Program-made: the position numbers and the translations under genes
Assembly (NCBI RefSeq): GCF_030997045.1
Contig: NZ_CP116899.1
Location: 1,178,001 to 1,242,000, forward strand
Reading direction: 5' to 3'
Length of the DNA: 64,000 bases
From: Microbulbifer sp. TB1203
GTDB lineage: Bacteria; Pseudomonadota; Gammaproteobacteria; Pseudomonadales; Cellvibrionaceae
Notes under the pieces: model-generated
The model's input: only the letters and a program-made list of their open reading frames with translations
The model's database searches: none
What the model was told of the DNA's origin: nothing
Shown: positions 24,507-32,979 of the stretch, piece after piece
How the letters are laid out: each line of letters begins with the position of its first letter
Position numbering within the stretch: position 1 is the first letter of the stretch

Positions 24507-26864
24507 TCAGCGCAGCGTCAGCGTGTAGCGGCTTTCCCTTTCCGAGAACGGCGAAGGATTCCCCTGAACCCAATCCTCGTGCCCATTGCCAAAAAACGGC
24601 GATAGCGGATGCGCGCTCTGGCCGGTGGCCATATGGAAAATTCCGCTGTCTTCGTGGCCGGGGGAGACCACCATTCGCTCGGAAGCGCCGTTATCCGGGG
24701 ATTGTACCCGCGGCATATGGGTGTCGCCGGAAAGCGGCTCTGCGGGCATGGCGGTAAACCAGTTGATCGCGGATACCGCGCGGCCCAAGGGGTGGTGGAT
24801 ACGCGCAGTATTCTGCGCTCCCCAGTTCTGCTCCGCCAGCGGACGGCCGTCTTTGGCCATCTCTTCCAGGACCGTGTCCAGGGCGGCCAGTTTCAGCGCC
24901 CGCCAGGATTCAAAGTCCGGGTTGAGCAGGTGCCGCGGTTCGCTCAGGCTCATTTCCCAGGCCCCGTATTCCAGCTGGCGTTTCATGGGACCGAAGGAAA
25001 AATCCTCCTGAAAGCGGCGCATATAGGTGAGTACCGGTGCCGTGGCGAACTCCAGGAACTTGAGACGGTAATTGCGCACAATGCGGTAACCCACCGAAGA
25101 GGCGGCGGCGCGGCCGCCCCAGTTTTCGATCTGTTCGCGCACGTCGCGGTAATCTTCCTCATTCTCCAGCAGCCCCAGCAACTGCTGCTGCCAGCGCTGC
25201 AGAAATACTGCGCGGTCGTCCAACTGGATATCCAGCAGATCTTGCTCGGCAAAGGTTTTGCGGGCAAAAAGGGCATCGCGAATCTGCTGCTGGCGGGCTC
25301 CCAAGGCGTAGCCGTGGTCGCCCATCACCGCCAGAAACTGGCCATCCATGGTCCGCGCATTGGCGGTCCAGATACGGTGGGAGGGGGGATCGTAGACCCG
25401 CGGCTGTTCGCTCGCAGAGAGGAAGCCCTCCCAGCGGGCGCTGCCGTCGGCCCAGGAGACCGAGCGGCTGCCATCGAAGCCCACGCGGCGGGGAATGGCG
25501 CCGGCAACGGTCCAGCCGATATGCCCCTCCCGGTCGCCCACCACCAGGTTCTGGTGGGGGATGCCCAGTTGCGGGCCCAGGTCCAACGCTTCGCGCGCGC
25601 TTTCCACTGTCTCCATTTGCAGCAGGTTCACATTGGCGCCGCGCAGATCGTGGGCCACCCAGCGGTAGGCGAGGGGAGTACCCCTGTAATCCCGGCTCAC
25701 CACCGGCCCCCAGATGGTTTTGCGGACCTCCAGGTACTCTGTTTCACCTCCCTTCACCTCGATGGCTTCGCGATCGATTTCAAAATCGCGCCAACCTTCG
25801 GGTGTTTTGTACTGGCGGCCGTTTTCGCTCAGCTCCAGCGGAATCAGGTCGCCCCAGTCACCGCCGGTGTTGGTGAACCCCCAGGCTACCAGTCCGTTGC
25901 TGCCCACCACCGCAATGGGACCACCGGGCAGAGTGACACCGCGCACCATTCGCTCGCTTCCGGGTAGGTTCCACCCGGCGCGGTACCAGATATTGGGCAC
26001 ATTCAGCCCCAGGTGCATATCGTCTGCCAGTATGGCGCTGCCGTGTTCGGTCAGGGCGCCGCCAACCACCCAGTTATTGCTACCATAGATTTTGTCATCG
26101 CTCTCCATCGTCTGGTAGGCGATCGGCTCCTTCTCCTCCAGTAGTGAGGCGATATCGGTCTGGGGCATTTTGACGGGGCCGCGCGCCTCCCCGACCAGTG
26201 GGGCGTCCCAGTGGCCGCCGTCGGGGAAAAAGAACTGGTAGAGATCCTGGGGCAGCAGTTCGGCCAGGGCGGTGTCGCGCCTTTCGTATTCGCCGGTGGG
26301 GCTCTGCAGCGTGAGGCCCATGCTGAAAATGGTCAGCAGGCTGTCCGCTTCGGTCCAGGGCTCCGGCTTCCGCCCCAGCACAGCGTACTCCCAGGGCCTG
26401 GCTCCCAGTTGCTGCAGCCCGTAATTGACTCCTTCCACATAGCGGCTCAGCAGCCGGCGCTGCTCCGGGGGCATCGCGGCCGCGTTGCGCTCGGCGCGCT
26501 TGCGGAACTGGTGCAGGCGTACTTTTTTGTCGTGTTTCAACGCCGCGGGCCCCACCAGCGCGGACAGTTCGCCGGCGGAGTTGCGCCGCAACAAATCCAT
26601 TTGGAAGAAGCGTTCCTGTGCGTGCAGGAAGCCCAGGGCAAAAGCAATGCTGTTGCGATCCTGCGATTCGATCAGAGCCACGCCCTGGGCATCCCGGCGG
26701 ACGGTGGCCGGAGCCTCCAGTTTCCCGGTATCCAGCTCTCCGTCCAGTATCGGCAGGCTTTGTCGAAGCCACAGCCAGCTGCCGGCCAGGGCAATTGCCA
26801 GAAGGGCGGCCAGCCAGGCCAGGATACGGAGGAAAAGGCGGGGAGTGGATGGACTAATGGACAT
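24507..26864 (-). CDS. Penicillin acylase family protein (Ntn-hydrolase)
   Basis: This 785-residue precursor is of the penicillin amidase/AHL acylase superfamily. These periplasmic enzymes self-cleave into alpha and beta chains, and the new N-terminal Ser of the beta chain hydrolyses an amide. A single N-terminal hydrophobic segment (ILAWLAALLAIALAGSWLWL) is the membrane anchor or signal. The alpha part has RDAQGVALIESQDRNSIAFALGFLHAQERFFQMDLLRR. The autocleavage site is IYG|SNNWVVGGALTEHGSAILADDMHLGL. I chose ATG at 26864, before MSISPSTPRLF; the longer frame has no signal-like start. Substrate may be acyl-homoserine lactones, beta-lactams or others; sequence alone does not decide. Confidence 0.9.
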   Translation of the reverse strand: MSISPSTPRLFLRILAWLAALLAIALAGSWLWLRQSLPILDGELDTGKLEAPATVRRDAQGVALIESQDRNSIAFALGFLHAQERFFQMDLLRRNSAGELSALVGPAALKHDKKVRLHQFRKRAERNAAAMPPEQRRLLSRYVEGVNYGLQQLGARPWEYAVLGRKPEPWTEADSLLTIFSMGLTLQSPTGEYERRDTALAELLPQDLYQFFFPDGGHWDAPLVGEARGPVKMPQTDIASLLEEKEPIAYQTMESDDKIYGSNNWVVGGALTEHGSAILADDMHLGLNVPNIWYRAGWNLPGSERMVRGVTLPGGPIAVVGSNGLVAWGFTNTGGDWGDLIPLELSENGRQYKTPEGWRDFEIDREAIEVKGGETEYLEVRKTIWGPVVSRDYRGTPLAYRWVAHDLRGANVNLLQMETVESAREALDLGPQLGIPHQNLVVGDREGHIGWTVAGAIPRRVGFDGSRSVSWADGSARWEGFLSASEQPRVYDPPSHRIWTANARTMDGQFLAVMGDHGYALGARQQQIRDALFARKTFAEQDLLDIQLDDRAVFLQRWQQQLLGLLENEEDYRDVREQIENWGGRAAASSVGYRIVRNYRLKFLEFATAPVLTYMRRFQEDFSFGPMKRQLEYGAWEMSLSEPRHLLNPDFESWRALKLAALDTVLEEMAKDGRPLAEQNWGAQNTARIHHPLGRAVSAINWFTAMPAEPLSGDTHMPRVQSPDNGASERMVVSPGHEDSGIFHMATGQSAHPLSPFFGNGHEDWVQGNPSPFSERESRYTLTLR

Positions 26865-27142
26865 GGATATTTCCGTCGGCACTATTCTGATTGGCAGGAT
26901 TCTAGCAGTGGAAGGCCGCACCAAAGTAGTTACCGGGCGACAAATATTGGTCACAAAAAAAGATATTGAGTGGAATTTAGCGCCATTGGGCTGAGGCTTG
27001 TTTTCTGAGGGCAAAACAGAACTGACCAGTCATCCAAAAAAAGTCATAACAGGCTTTTAATCTTTCTGACCTGACCGTAAGATGGGGTCAATAACAAAAA
27101 TAGAACATCACGTTTTTCTATAACAACAAACGCGAGGACGCG

Positions 27143-29692
27143 ATGATGCATTACGCCGATCAGACCGGTAGCCACCGGTGTTTCCGCCTGTCCACTCTTT
27201 CCCAGGCAATCGCATTCGCCACCGCCATCAGCGGCAGCGCCTATGCGGCTGAAATTGAGGAGGTGGTGGTAACCGCACAGAAGCGTGCGGAAAACCTGCA
27301 GCATGTCCCCATTGCCATCTCCGCCTTTACCGGCAACAACATCGAGAAGATGGGAGCGCAGAACCTGACCGACCTGGGCAAATCCACCCCCGGTGTCGAA
27401 ATGAACAACGATACCACTCTCCAGCCCACCTACAATATCCGCGGCATCCAGACTTCCGATTTCACCGTGGGCTCCGACCCGGCGGTGGCCGTGTATGTGG
27501 ATGGTGTCTACACCGGCCGCGGCGCCGGTGCCGAAATCCCACTGGCGGATATCGAGCGGGTGGAGGTATTGAAAGGCCCCCAGGGCACCCTGTTCGGCCG
27601 CAACGCCACCGGCGGTGCCATTCACATCATCACCAAGAAACCGTTCAACGACAACCAGGTGGAAGTTTCCATGACAGCGGGCAACTACGGCCGCCTGTCT
27701 TCCGATGTGATAGTCAACCGCGCACTGACCGACCAACTCTCCATGCGTTTCTCCGCATCCAGCGACCGCCGCGACGGCTACTACACCAACGCCGGCGAGG
27801 GTTCCGACTGGAACGGCCAGGACTCGCAGACCTACCGCGCCGCCTTCTCCTGGACACCCAGTGACAATACCGAAGTCGTCTGGCGCAATGAATACAACAA
27901 ACTGGACCAGAACAGCGGCATCCGGGTATCCACCAACAGTTCCATTTCCGAGGGCGACATTTTCGGTGACTTGGCCCTGGATTTTCCCAATCAGGAAAAA
28001 CGTGATCTCTACGGTAGCTCGCTGACCATCAGCCACGATTTCGACGACGTCACCCTGACCTCCATCACCGCCTACCGTAAATTCGACGCGATGATTCAGC
28101 AGGACGAGGACGGCGCGGCTAACGGAGACTTCTTCTTCGGTTCGCGGAACACCGACGAGCAGAAATACTTCTCCCAGGAATTCCGCCTCAACGGCGCCAC
28201 TGATACCCTGAAATGGACCCTGGGTGCCTCCTATTCACAGGAAGAACTCGAACACCAGACCGATGCGATCTTCACGCCCAGCACTTTCGAATCCTTCGCG
28301 CTCTATACCGCCCTGAGAGATAACCCGATGGATCTGCTGGCCCTGGCGCCTACGCCGGAAATAGCTGCGCAGCTGGAGCCGCAACTTCAGGCCATAGCGC
28401 AAATGAGCGACGAACAGGTCCGTGAAGCCGTTCCCGTCGCGCGCGAAATAGTTCGCGGCTTTGGCTTGGACGGCGCCATCATCACCGCCTTCTTCGGCCA
28501 GAATCTGCTGCCGTCGCTGATAGCACAGGCCCAGAGCTCTCCTGAAGCCTGGACTGCATTTACCAGCAGCTTCACCTGCGCGCCTTATCTGCAAGACCCG
28601 GCGCAGTTGCAGGGCTGCCTCTTTATGCAGGCCAATTCCTTCGTGCAGGGCACCGACGCCTCCTGGACCGAGAGCGTACTCAACACCGGCGACTACCGCT
28701 CGGCCGCCGTCTACGCCGACGCCACCTGGTCCATCACCGAGCGCATGGATCTGACAGGCGGGATTCGCTATACCCGGGACGACAAGGACTTCACCATCGA
28801 TACCGCTTACCAGAACAGCCTCTACGGTATGCCCTTCGGTATCGCCTTCTTCAGCGACGGCCAGCCGATGGTGTCCCAGAAGCAGTCTGACAACTGGTCC
28901 GACCTGTCCGGCCGCCTGGTGCTGGATTACCGCTGGAGCGACAACGTGATGACCTACCTTTCCTGGGCCAACGGCTTCAAGGCGGGCGGTTTCAACAGCC
29001 TTAACTACGGCGAGGATATCGAAAACTCATTCGACCAGGAGAATGTCACCAATATCGAGGTGGGCCTGAAGTCCAACCTGCTGGACAATCGCATGCAGCT
29101 GAACGCGGCGCTGTACAGTTACGAGTACGACAACCTGCAGGAGCTGGTCCTGATCGGCGAACCGATCCCCAGCTACAACCTGCGCAACGCCGACGCCGAA
29201 GGGCAGGGCGCCGAGCTGGAAGTGCTCTGGGCGGCCACCGACAATCTGCTGGTCGGCGGCAACTACTCCTACCTGGATACCGAGTACACCAAATACCAGG
29301 TCATTACCGCCGCCGGCGAGACCGAAGAGGACGACCGCACCGGCCAGCCGCGGGTGGGCACTCCGGAAAACAAGGTCAACCTGATGGCCGAGTACACCCT
29401 GCCGCTGAACAGCGGTGCCCAAGTGGTGTTTCGCGGCGACTACAACTGGACCGACGAGCGGGTGGGCACCATCACCGATCCCTCCCTGGTGATCGACGAC
29501 TACAAGCTGCTGAATGCCCGGGTGGCCTTCAACAGCGCCAACGACACCTACACCGTTTCCGCCTGGGTTCAGAATCTCACCGACGAGGAAATTGTCGGCT
29601 CCTACGGCGGCCCGGGTGAAGCGATTGGCTCCAACACCGGCTGGCGCTTCGCGCCGCGGATGTACGGTGCCGACTTCACCATGCGTTTCTAG
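27143..29692 (+). CDS. TonB-dependent outer-membrane receptor
   Basis: This 849-residue receptor has a signal peptide (ending ISGSAYAA), then a TonB-box-like EIEEVVVTAQKR and the plug IPIAISAF...YNIRGIQTS...PAVAVYVDGVYTGR...IERVEVLKGPQGTLFGRNATGGAIHIITKKP. The plug is followed by the barrel and the C-terminal consensus FTMRF ending in Phe. It resembles the marine iron-complex/carbohydrate receptor type (annotated FecA/FyuA-like). Unusual is a roughly 120-residue segment in the barrel (about residues 385-503) that is helical and low in beta character. It is divergent from the penicillin-acylase gene across about 280 bp. Ligand unknown. GAGGACG precedes the ATG pair at 27143/27146. Confidence 0.93.
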   Translation: MMHYADQTGSHRCFRLSTLSQAIAFATAISGSAYAAEIEEVVVTAQKRAENLQHVPIAISAFTGNNIEKMGAQNLTDLGKSTPGVEMNNDTTLQPTYNIRGIQTSDFTVGSDPAVAVYVDGVYTGRGAGAEIPLADIERVEVLKGPQGTLFGRNATGGAIHIITKKPFNDNQVEVSMTAGNYGRLSSDVIVNRALTDQLSMRFSASSDRRDGYYTNAGEGSDWNGQDSQTYRAAFSWTPSDNTEVVWRNEYNKLDQNSGIRVSTNSSISEGDIFGDLALDFPNQEKRDLYGSSLTISHDFDDVTLTSITAYRKFDAMIQQDEDGAANGDFFFGSRNTDEQKYFSQEFRLNGATDTLKWTLGASYSQEELEHQTDAIFTPSTFESFALYTALRDNPMDLLALAPTPEIAAQLEPQLQAIAQMSDEQVREAVPVAREIVRGFGLDGAIITAFFGQNLLPSLIAQAQSSPEAWTAFTSSFTCAPYLQDPAQLQGCLFMQANSFVQGTDASWTESVLNTGDYRSAAVYADATWSITERMDLTGGIRYTRDDKDFTIDTAYQNSLYGMPFGIAFFSDGQPMVSQKQSDNWSDLSGRLVLDYRWSDNVMTYLSWANGFKAGGFNSLNYGEDIENSFDQENVTNIEVGLKSNLLDNRMQLNAALYSYEYDNLQELVLIGEPIPSYNLRNADAEGQGAELEVLWAATDNLLVGGNYSYLDTEYTKYQVITAAGETEEDDRTGQPRVGTPENKVNLMAEYTLPLNSGAQVVFRGDYNWTDERVGTITDPSLVIDDYKLLNARVAFNSANDTYTVSAWVQNLTDEEIVGSYGGPGEAIGSNTGWRFAPRMYGADFTMRF

Positions 29693-29824
29693 CCTGTTCA
29701 CAGTTCCTGCCATTTTGTCTGCGAGAGGGACCTCGCGGACAAGCCTATAGGGGTGAATTCACGGCATGTCTCGCAAGGTGGAACCCAGTAGTAGGGACAC
29801 CCACTACGAATCAAGCGACTAGGC

Positions 29825-29949
29825 GATCCTGCTGCCGGGGGCTTTTCGCGGAACACGGGCTGGGCGCCCCCCTTAAATACTTCCCTGTACGCTCGTAATC
29901 GGCATCCATGCCTCATACTGTCCCGCAAAAAGCCCCCGGCATCAGGATC
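29825..29949. repeat. Long inverted-repeat element, copy A
   Basis: Arms of 31 bp at 29825-29855 and 29919-29949 are complementary with three mismatches. The left arm begins GATCCTGCTGCCGGGGGC and the right arm ends GCCCCCGGCATCAGGATC. About 63 bases lie between, including GGCATCCATGCC. A shorter, more divergent relative lies at 48354-48446. No ORF or T-run is present, so it looks like a mobile palindromic (MITE-like) unit rather than a terminator. Confidence 0.7.
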
Positions 29950-30019
29950 TTCGCATCACGACTATTGCCTTAGAAAACACCATTGCGGTTTTGCCAGCTT
30001 TTATCCTTGCTATCGATAG

Positions 30020-30360
30020 TCCACCCTGCGGGCAGCCTTCGGCTGTGCAAAACGGCTGTCCTGCCGTTAGTCATTCGGGCCATCCATGGCCCTCACCCTG
30101 CGGGCAGCCTTCGGCTGTGCAAAACGGCTGTCCTGCCGCTTAGTTATTCGGGCCATCCATGGCCCTCACCCTCCGGGCAGCCTTCGGCTGTGCAAAACGG
30201 CTGTCCTGCCGCTTAGTTATTCGGGCCATCCATGGCCCTCACCCTCCGGGCAGCCTTCGGCTGTGCAAAACGGCTGTCCTGCCGCTTAGTTATTCGGGCC
30301 ATCCATGGCCCTCACCCTCCGGGCAGCCTTCGGCTGTGCAAAACGGCTGTCCTGCCGTTT
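30020..30360. repeat. Five-copy 73-bp tandem repeat
   Basis: A unit containing GGGCAGCCTTCGGCTGTGCA and ACGGCTGTCCTGCCG recurs at 30030, 30102, 30175, 30248 and 30321 (periods 72, 73, 73, 73). Copies 2-5 are almost identical. Units are joined by a spacer that contains the hairpin GGGCCAT-CC-ATGGCCC. Each unit therefore carries several stem-forming segments, including CAGCC-TTC-GGCTG. The period is not a multiple of three, so the overlapping open frames in it are not real genes. It lies between the TonB receptor and egtB; the remaining intergenic bases (29693-29824, 29950-30019, 30361-30474) show nothing else recognisable. Confidence 0.92.
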
Positions 30361-30474
30361 TGTTATCCTGTTAAAAGAAATTGGCGCCAAATAGCTCTTT
30401 AATCAGGTCCATTTCATAGGAATTGCGTCCAAACTGCGTATGATGAATCCCAATAACCGCAGTTCGCAATTGGA

Positions 30475-31776
30475 ATGACGATGCCGGTGCGTGAGGCCGA
30501 CAGCAAAGCCCAGACCGAAACCCAGGCCGAACTCCTCACCCGCTATCGGCGTATCCGCGGGGAAACGGAGCAGTTGGTGGACCCGCTTTCTGCGGAAGAC
30601 ATGCAGCTCCAGTCCATGCCCGATGCCAGCCCGAGTAAATGGCATCTGGCCCACACAACCTGGTTCTTCGAAACCTTTATCCTTCAGCCTAACCTGCCGG
30701 ATTACCGACTGTTCGACCCCGACTACCACCACCTTTTCAACTCCTATTACAACAGCCTGGGCACACCCTTCAGCCGGCCGCAACGCGGGCTGCTGTCGCG
30801 CCCGGACCTGGATAGTGTGTTTGCTTACCGCGGCGCCGTGGACCGACAGATGAATCGGCTTCTGACCGGGCACCCCTTGTCCAGGGACCTGGAGACACTG
30901 GTCGTGCTGGGCCTGAATCACGAACAGCAGCACCAGGAACTGCTGTTGACTGATATCAAACACGCCTTCTCCATCAATCCGGTTTTGCCCGCCTACACCG
31001 ACTACAGCCCAGAGGATGATGATAGCCTTGATACGGCAGATATGCGCTGGCTGCAAATACCTTCCGGGGAATACGCGATCGGCAGTGACGGCGACCATTT
31101 CTGTTTCGACAATGAGAGTCCACCACACTGGCAATTGCTACAGGACTTCCAGATCGCCTCGCGCCTGGTAAGCAATGGCGAATACCTGGAATTTATCGAG
31201 GACGGCGGCTACCGCGAGCCGCGCCTGTGGCTGTCCGACGGTTGGGCCTGGCTGCAGCAACAGCGCATCGACAAGCCGCTATACTGGCAACAGCGGGAAG
31301 GGCGCTGGTACCAGTTCACATTAACCGGGCTGGAACCGCTGCTGGATGCCGAACCCATCTGCCACCTCAATTTCTACGAGGCGGATGCCTACGCCACCTG
31401 GGCGGGCAAACGCCTGCCTACCGAATTCGAGTGGGAGGTTGCCGCCTGCCTGCACCACCAGCCGGACCAGTTGGCCAAAGCCAACCTGCTGGAAAAGCGT
31501 CAGTTTCGCCCCCTGGCCGCCGATCACGGGCAAACCCAGTTCCTCGGCGACCTGTGGGAGTGGACCTCCAGTGCCTACCTGCCGTATCCCGGGTTCCGTG
31601 CCAGCGCCGATGCGGTGGGGGAGTACAACGGTAAGTTCATGTGTAACCAGAAAGTATTGCGCGGCGGCTCCTGCGTAACACCGGCGGACCATATCCGTAT
31701 GAGTTACCGGAATTTCTTCTATCCACACCAGTCCTGGCAGTTTACGGGTATTCGTCTTGCGGGAGATCTATTGTGA
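30475..31776 (+). CDS. egtB: Ergothioneine sulfoxide synthase EgtB-like
   Basis: EgtB is a non-heme iron enzyme that couples hercynine (trimethylhistidine) to a thiol (gamma-Glu-Cys or Cys) with O2. The N-terminal DinB-like domain supplies the three iron-binding histidines: His60 or His57 in WHLAHTTWF, and His149 and His153 in LNHEQQHQELLL. The C-terminal formylglycine-generating-like domain includes YAIGSDGDHFCFDNESP, NFYEADAYATWAGKRLPTEFEWE and FLGDLWEWTSSAYLPYPGF, with MSYRNFFYPHQSWQFTGIRLA at the end. At 433 residues it has family length. ATG at 30475 or 30481. It overlaps egtD by 4 bp (GTGA), a clear two-gene operon. Confidence 0.92.
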   Translation: MTMPVREADSKAQTETQAELLTRYRRIRGETEQLVDPLSAEDMQLQSMPDASPSKWHLAHTTWFFETFILQPNLPDYRLFDPDYHHLFNSYYNSLGTPFSRPQRGLLSRPDLDSVFAYRGAVDRQMNRLLTGHPLSRDLETLVVLGLNHEQQHQELLLTDIKHAFSINPVLPAYTDYSPEDDDSLDTADMRWLQIPSGEYAIGSDGDHFCFDNESPPHWQLLQDFQIASRLVSNGEYLEFIEDGGYREPRLWLSDGWAWLQQQRIDKPLYWQQREGRWYQFTLTGLEPLLDAEPICHLNFYEADAYATWAGKRLPTEFEWEVAACLHHQPDQLAKANLLEKRQFRPLAADHGQTQFLGDLWEWTSSAYLPYPGFRASADAVGEYNGKFMCNQKVLRGGSCVTPADHIRMSYRNFFYPHQSWQFTGIRLAGDLL

Positions 31777-32741
31777 ATATGGCATTGGCACAGCGGCTCG
31801 ACGCACAGCCGGAAATCGGCGAATTTTTGCGGGACGTACTCGAAGGGCTGAGCGGACAACAGAAAACCCTGCCGTGTAAATATCTCTACGACGAAACCGG
31901 TTCCCGCCTGTTCGAGCAGATCTGCGAACTAGACGACTACTATCTCACCCGTACCGAAGCGACGATTCTCGAGGAAAATCTCGGCGAGATGGCCACCTGC
32001 ATTGGCCCTGAAGCACTCATCGTTGAGCCCGGTGCGGGCAACTGCGAAAAGATCCAGCCGCTGCTCGAGGAATTGGAATCTCCCAGTGGCTATATGCCCA
32101 TCGATATTTCCCCGGAAATTCTGCTCGCCGCAAGGGATGCCATTAATGAGCGGCTGCCACAGATCCAGGTCCACGCCACTGTCGGCGACTTCACCCAGCA
32201 CAGCGCCTGGCATGCCCTGGAAAACAACGGCGGTGACAAGCGGGTGATTTTCTTTCCCGGCTCTACCATTGGCAATTTCAATCCGAAACAGGCCAGGGCA
32301 CTGCTGCGGAATTTTTCCTCACACCTGGAGACTGGCGACGGCCTGTTGATCGGCACCGATCTGGTAAAAGATTCCGTGATTCTGGAGCGCGCCTATTGTG
32401 ACAGCGAACATGTGACCGAAGCTTTCAATAAAAACCTGCTGGTGCGTATCAACGGTGAACTGGCAGGGGATTTTGATCCCAATCTCTTCGCTCACCGCGC
32501 CTTTTATCACCCGTTGCGCCAACGGGTGGAAATGCATCTGGTCAGCCTGAAAGACCAAGCGGTGCATATCGCTGGTGAAACAATCCGGTTCAGAGAAGGA
32601 GAGACCATTCACACGGAGAACAGCCACAAATACTCCCTCGACGATTTTCATAACCTGCTCACGGAAACCGGCTACATTCCACAGAAGCACTGGTGTGATA
32701 GGCAGCGACATTACGCTATCCATTACGCTCGTGTAAGCTGA
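31773..32741 (+). CDS. egtD: L-histidine N-alpha-methyltransferase EgtD
   Basis: EgtD trimethylates histidine to hercynine with three SAM, the first step of ergothioneine synthesis. The 322-residue protein carries LYDETGSRLFEQICELDDYYLTRTEATIL, the SAM-site block IVEPGAGNCEKIQPLL, YMPIDISPEIL, and VIFFPGSTIGNFNP, all family signatures. The last block ends IHTENSHKYSLDDFHNLLTETGY. Translation starts at GTG 31773 overlapping the egtB stop, with GGGAGA seven bases upstream. No egtA, egtC or egtE is present in the window, so thiol donor and lyase must be supplied elsewhere. Confidence 0.94.
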   Translation: MNMALAQRLDAQPEIGEFLRDVLEGLSGQQKTLPCKYLYDETGSRLFEQICELDDYYLTRTEATILEENLGEMATCIGPEALIVEPGAGNCEKIQPLLEELESPSGYMPIDISPEILLAARDAINERLPQIQVHATVGDFTQHSAWHALENNGGDKRVIFFPGSTIGNFNPKQARALLRNFSSHLETGDGLLIGTDLVKDSVILERAYCDSEHVTEAFNKNLLVRINGELAGDFDPNLFAHRAFYHPLRQRVEMHLVSLKDQAVHIAGETIRFREGETIHTENSHKYSLDDFHNLLTETGYIPQKHWCDRQRHYAIHYARVS

Positions 32742-32979
32742 CGGGGGCGGGAAATCTTTCCCGCTCTTCCCTGTAAATCCGCGCCAATTCAAATAGATTT
32801 ACGCCAAAAGACCCTCAATTTAGCCGGACACTATTGGTGCAAAAGGTAAAATCAATTGGCAGCCTTTGATTATTTGCGCTATTGGATTACAGGCTTTTCG
32901 CAGTAGTAGCGCGCAGTCCCCGTCGCTTGTAAAGCTTCATCCAAATAATACGGAAGCCATCTCAGAGCGGAGGAGATTC

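Noticed and set aside
30020..30360. CRISPR array
   Set aside because: Five near-regular repeats, but the spacers are identical rather than unique and no cas genes are nearby.
30086..30374. Overlapping repeated open frames (67-77 codons) within the tandem repeat
   Set aside because: The repeat period (73) is not a multiple of three, the frames merely shift between units, and no ribosome-binding site or homology is seen.
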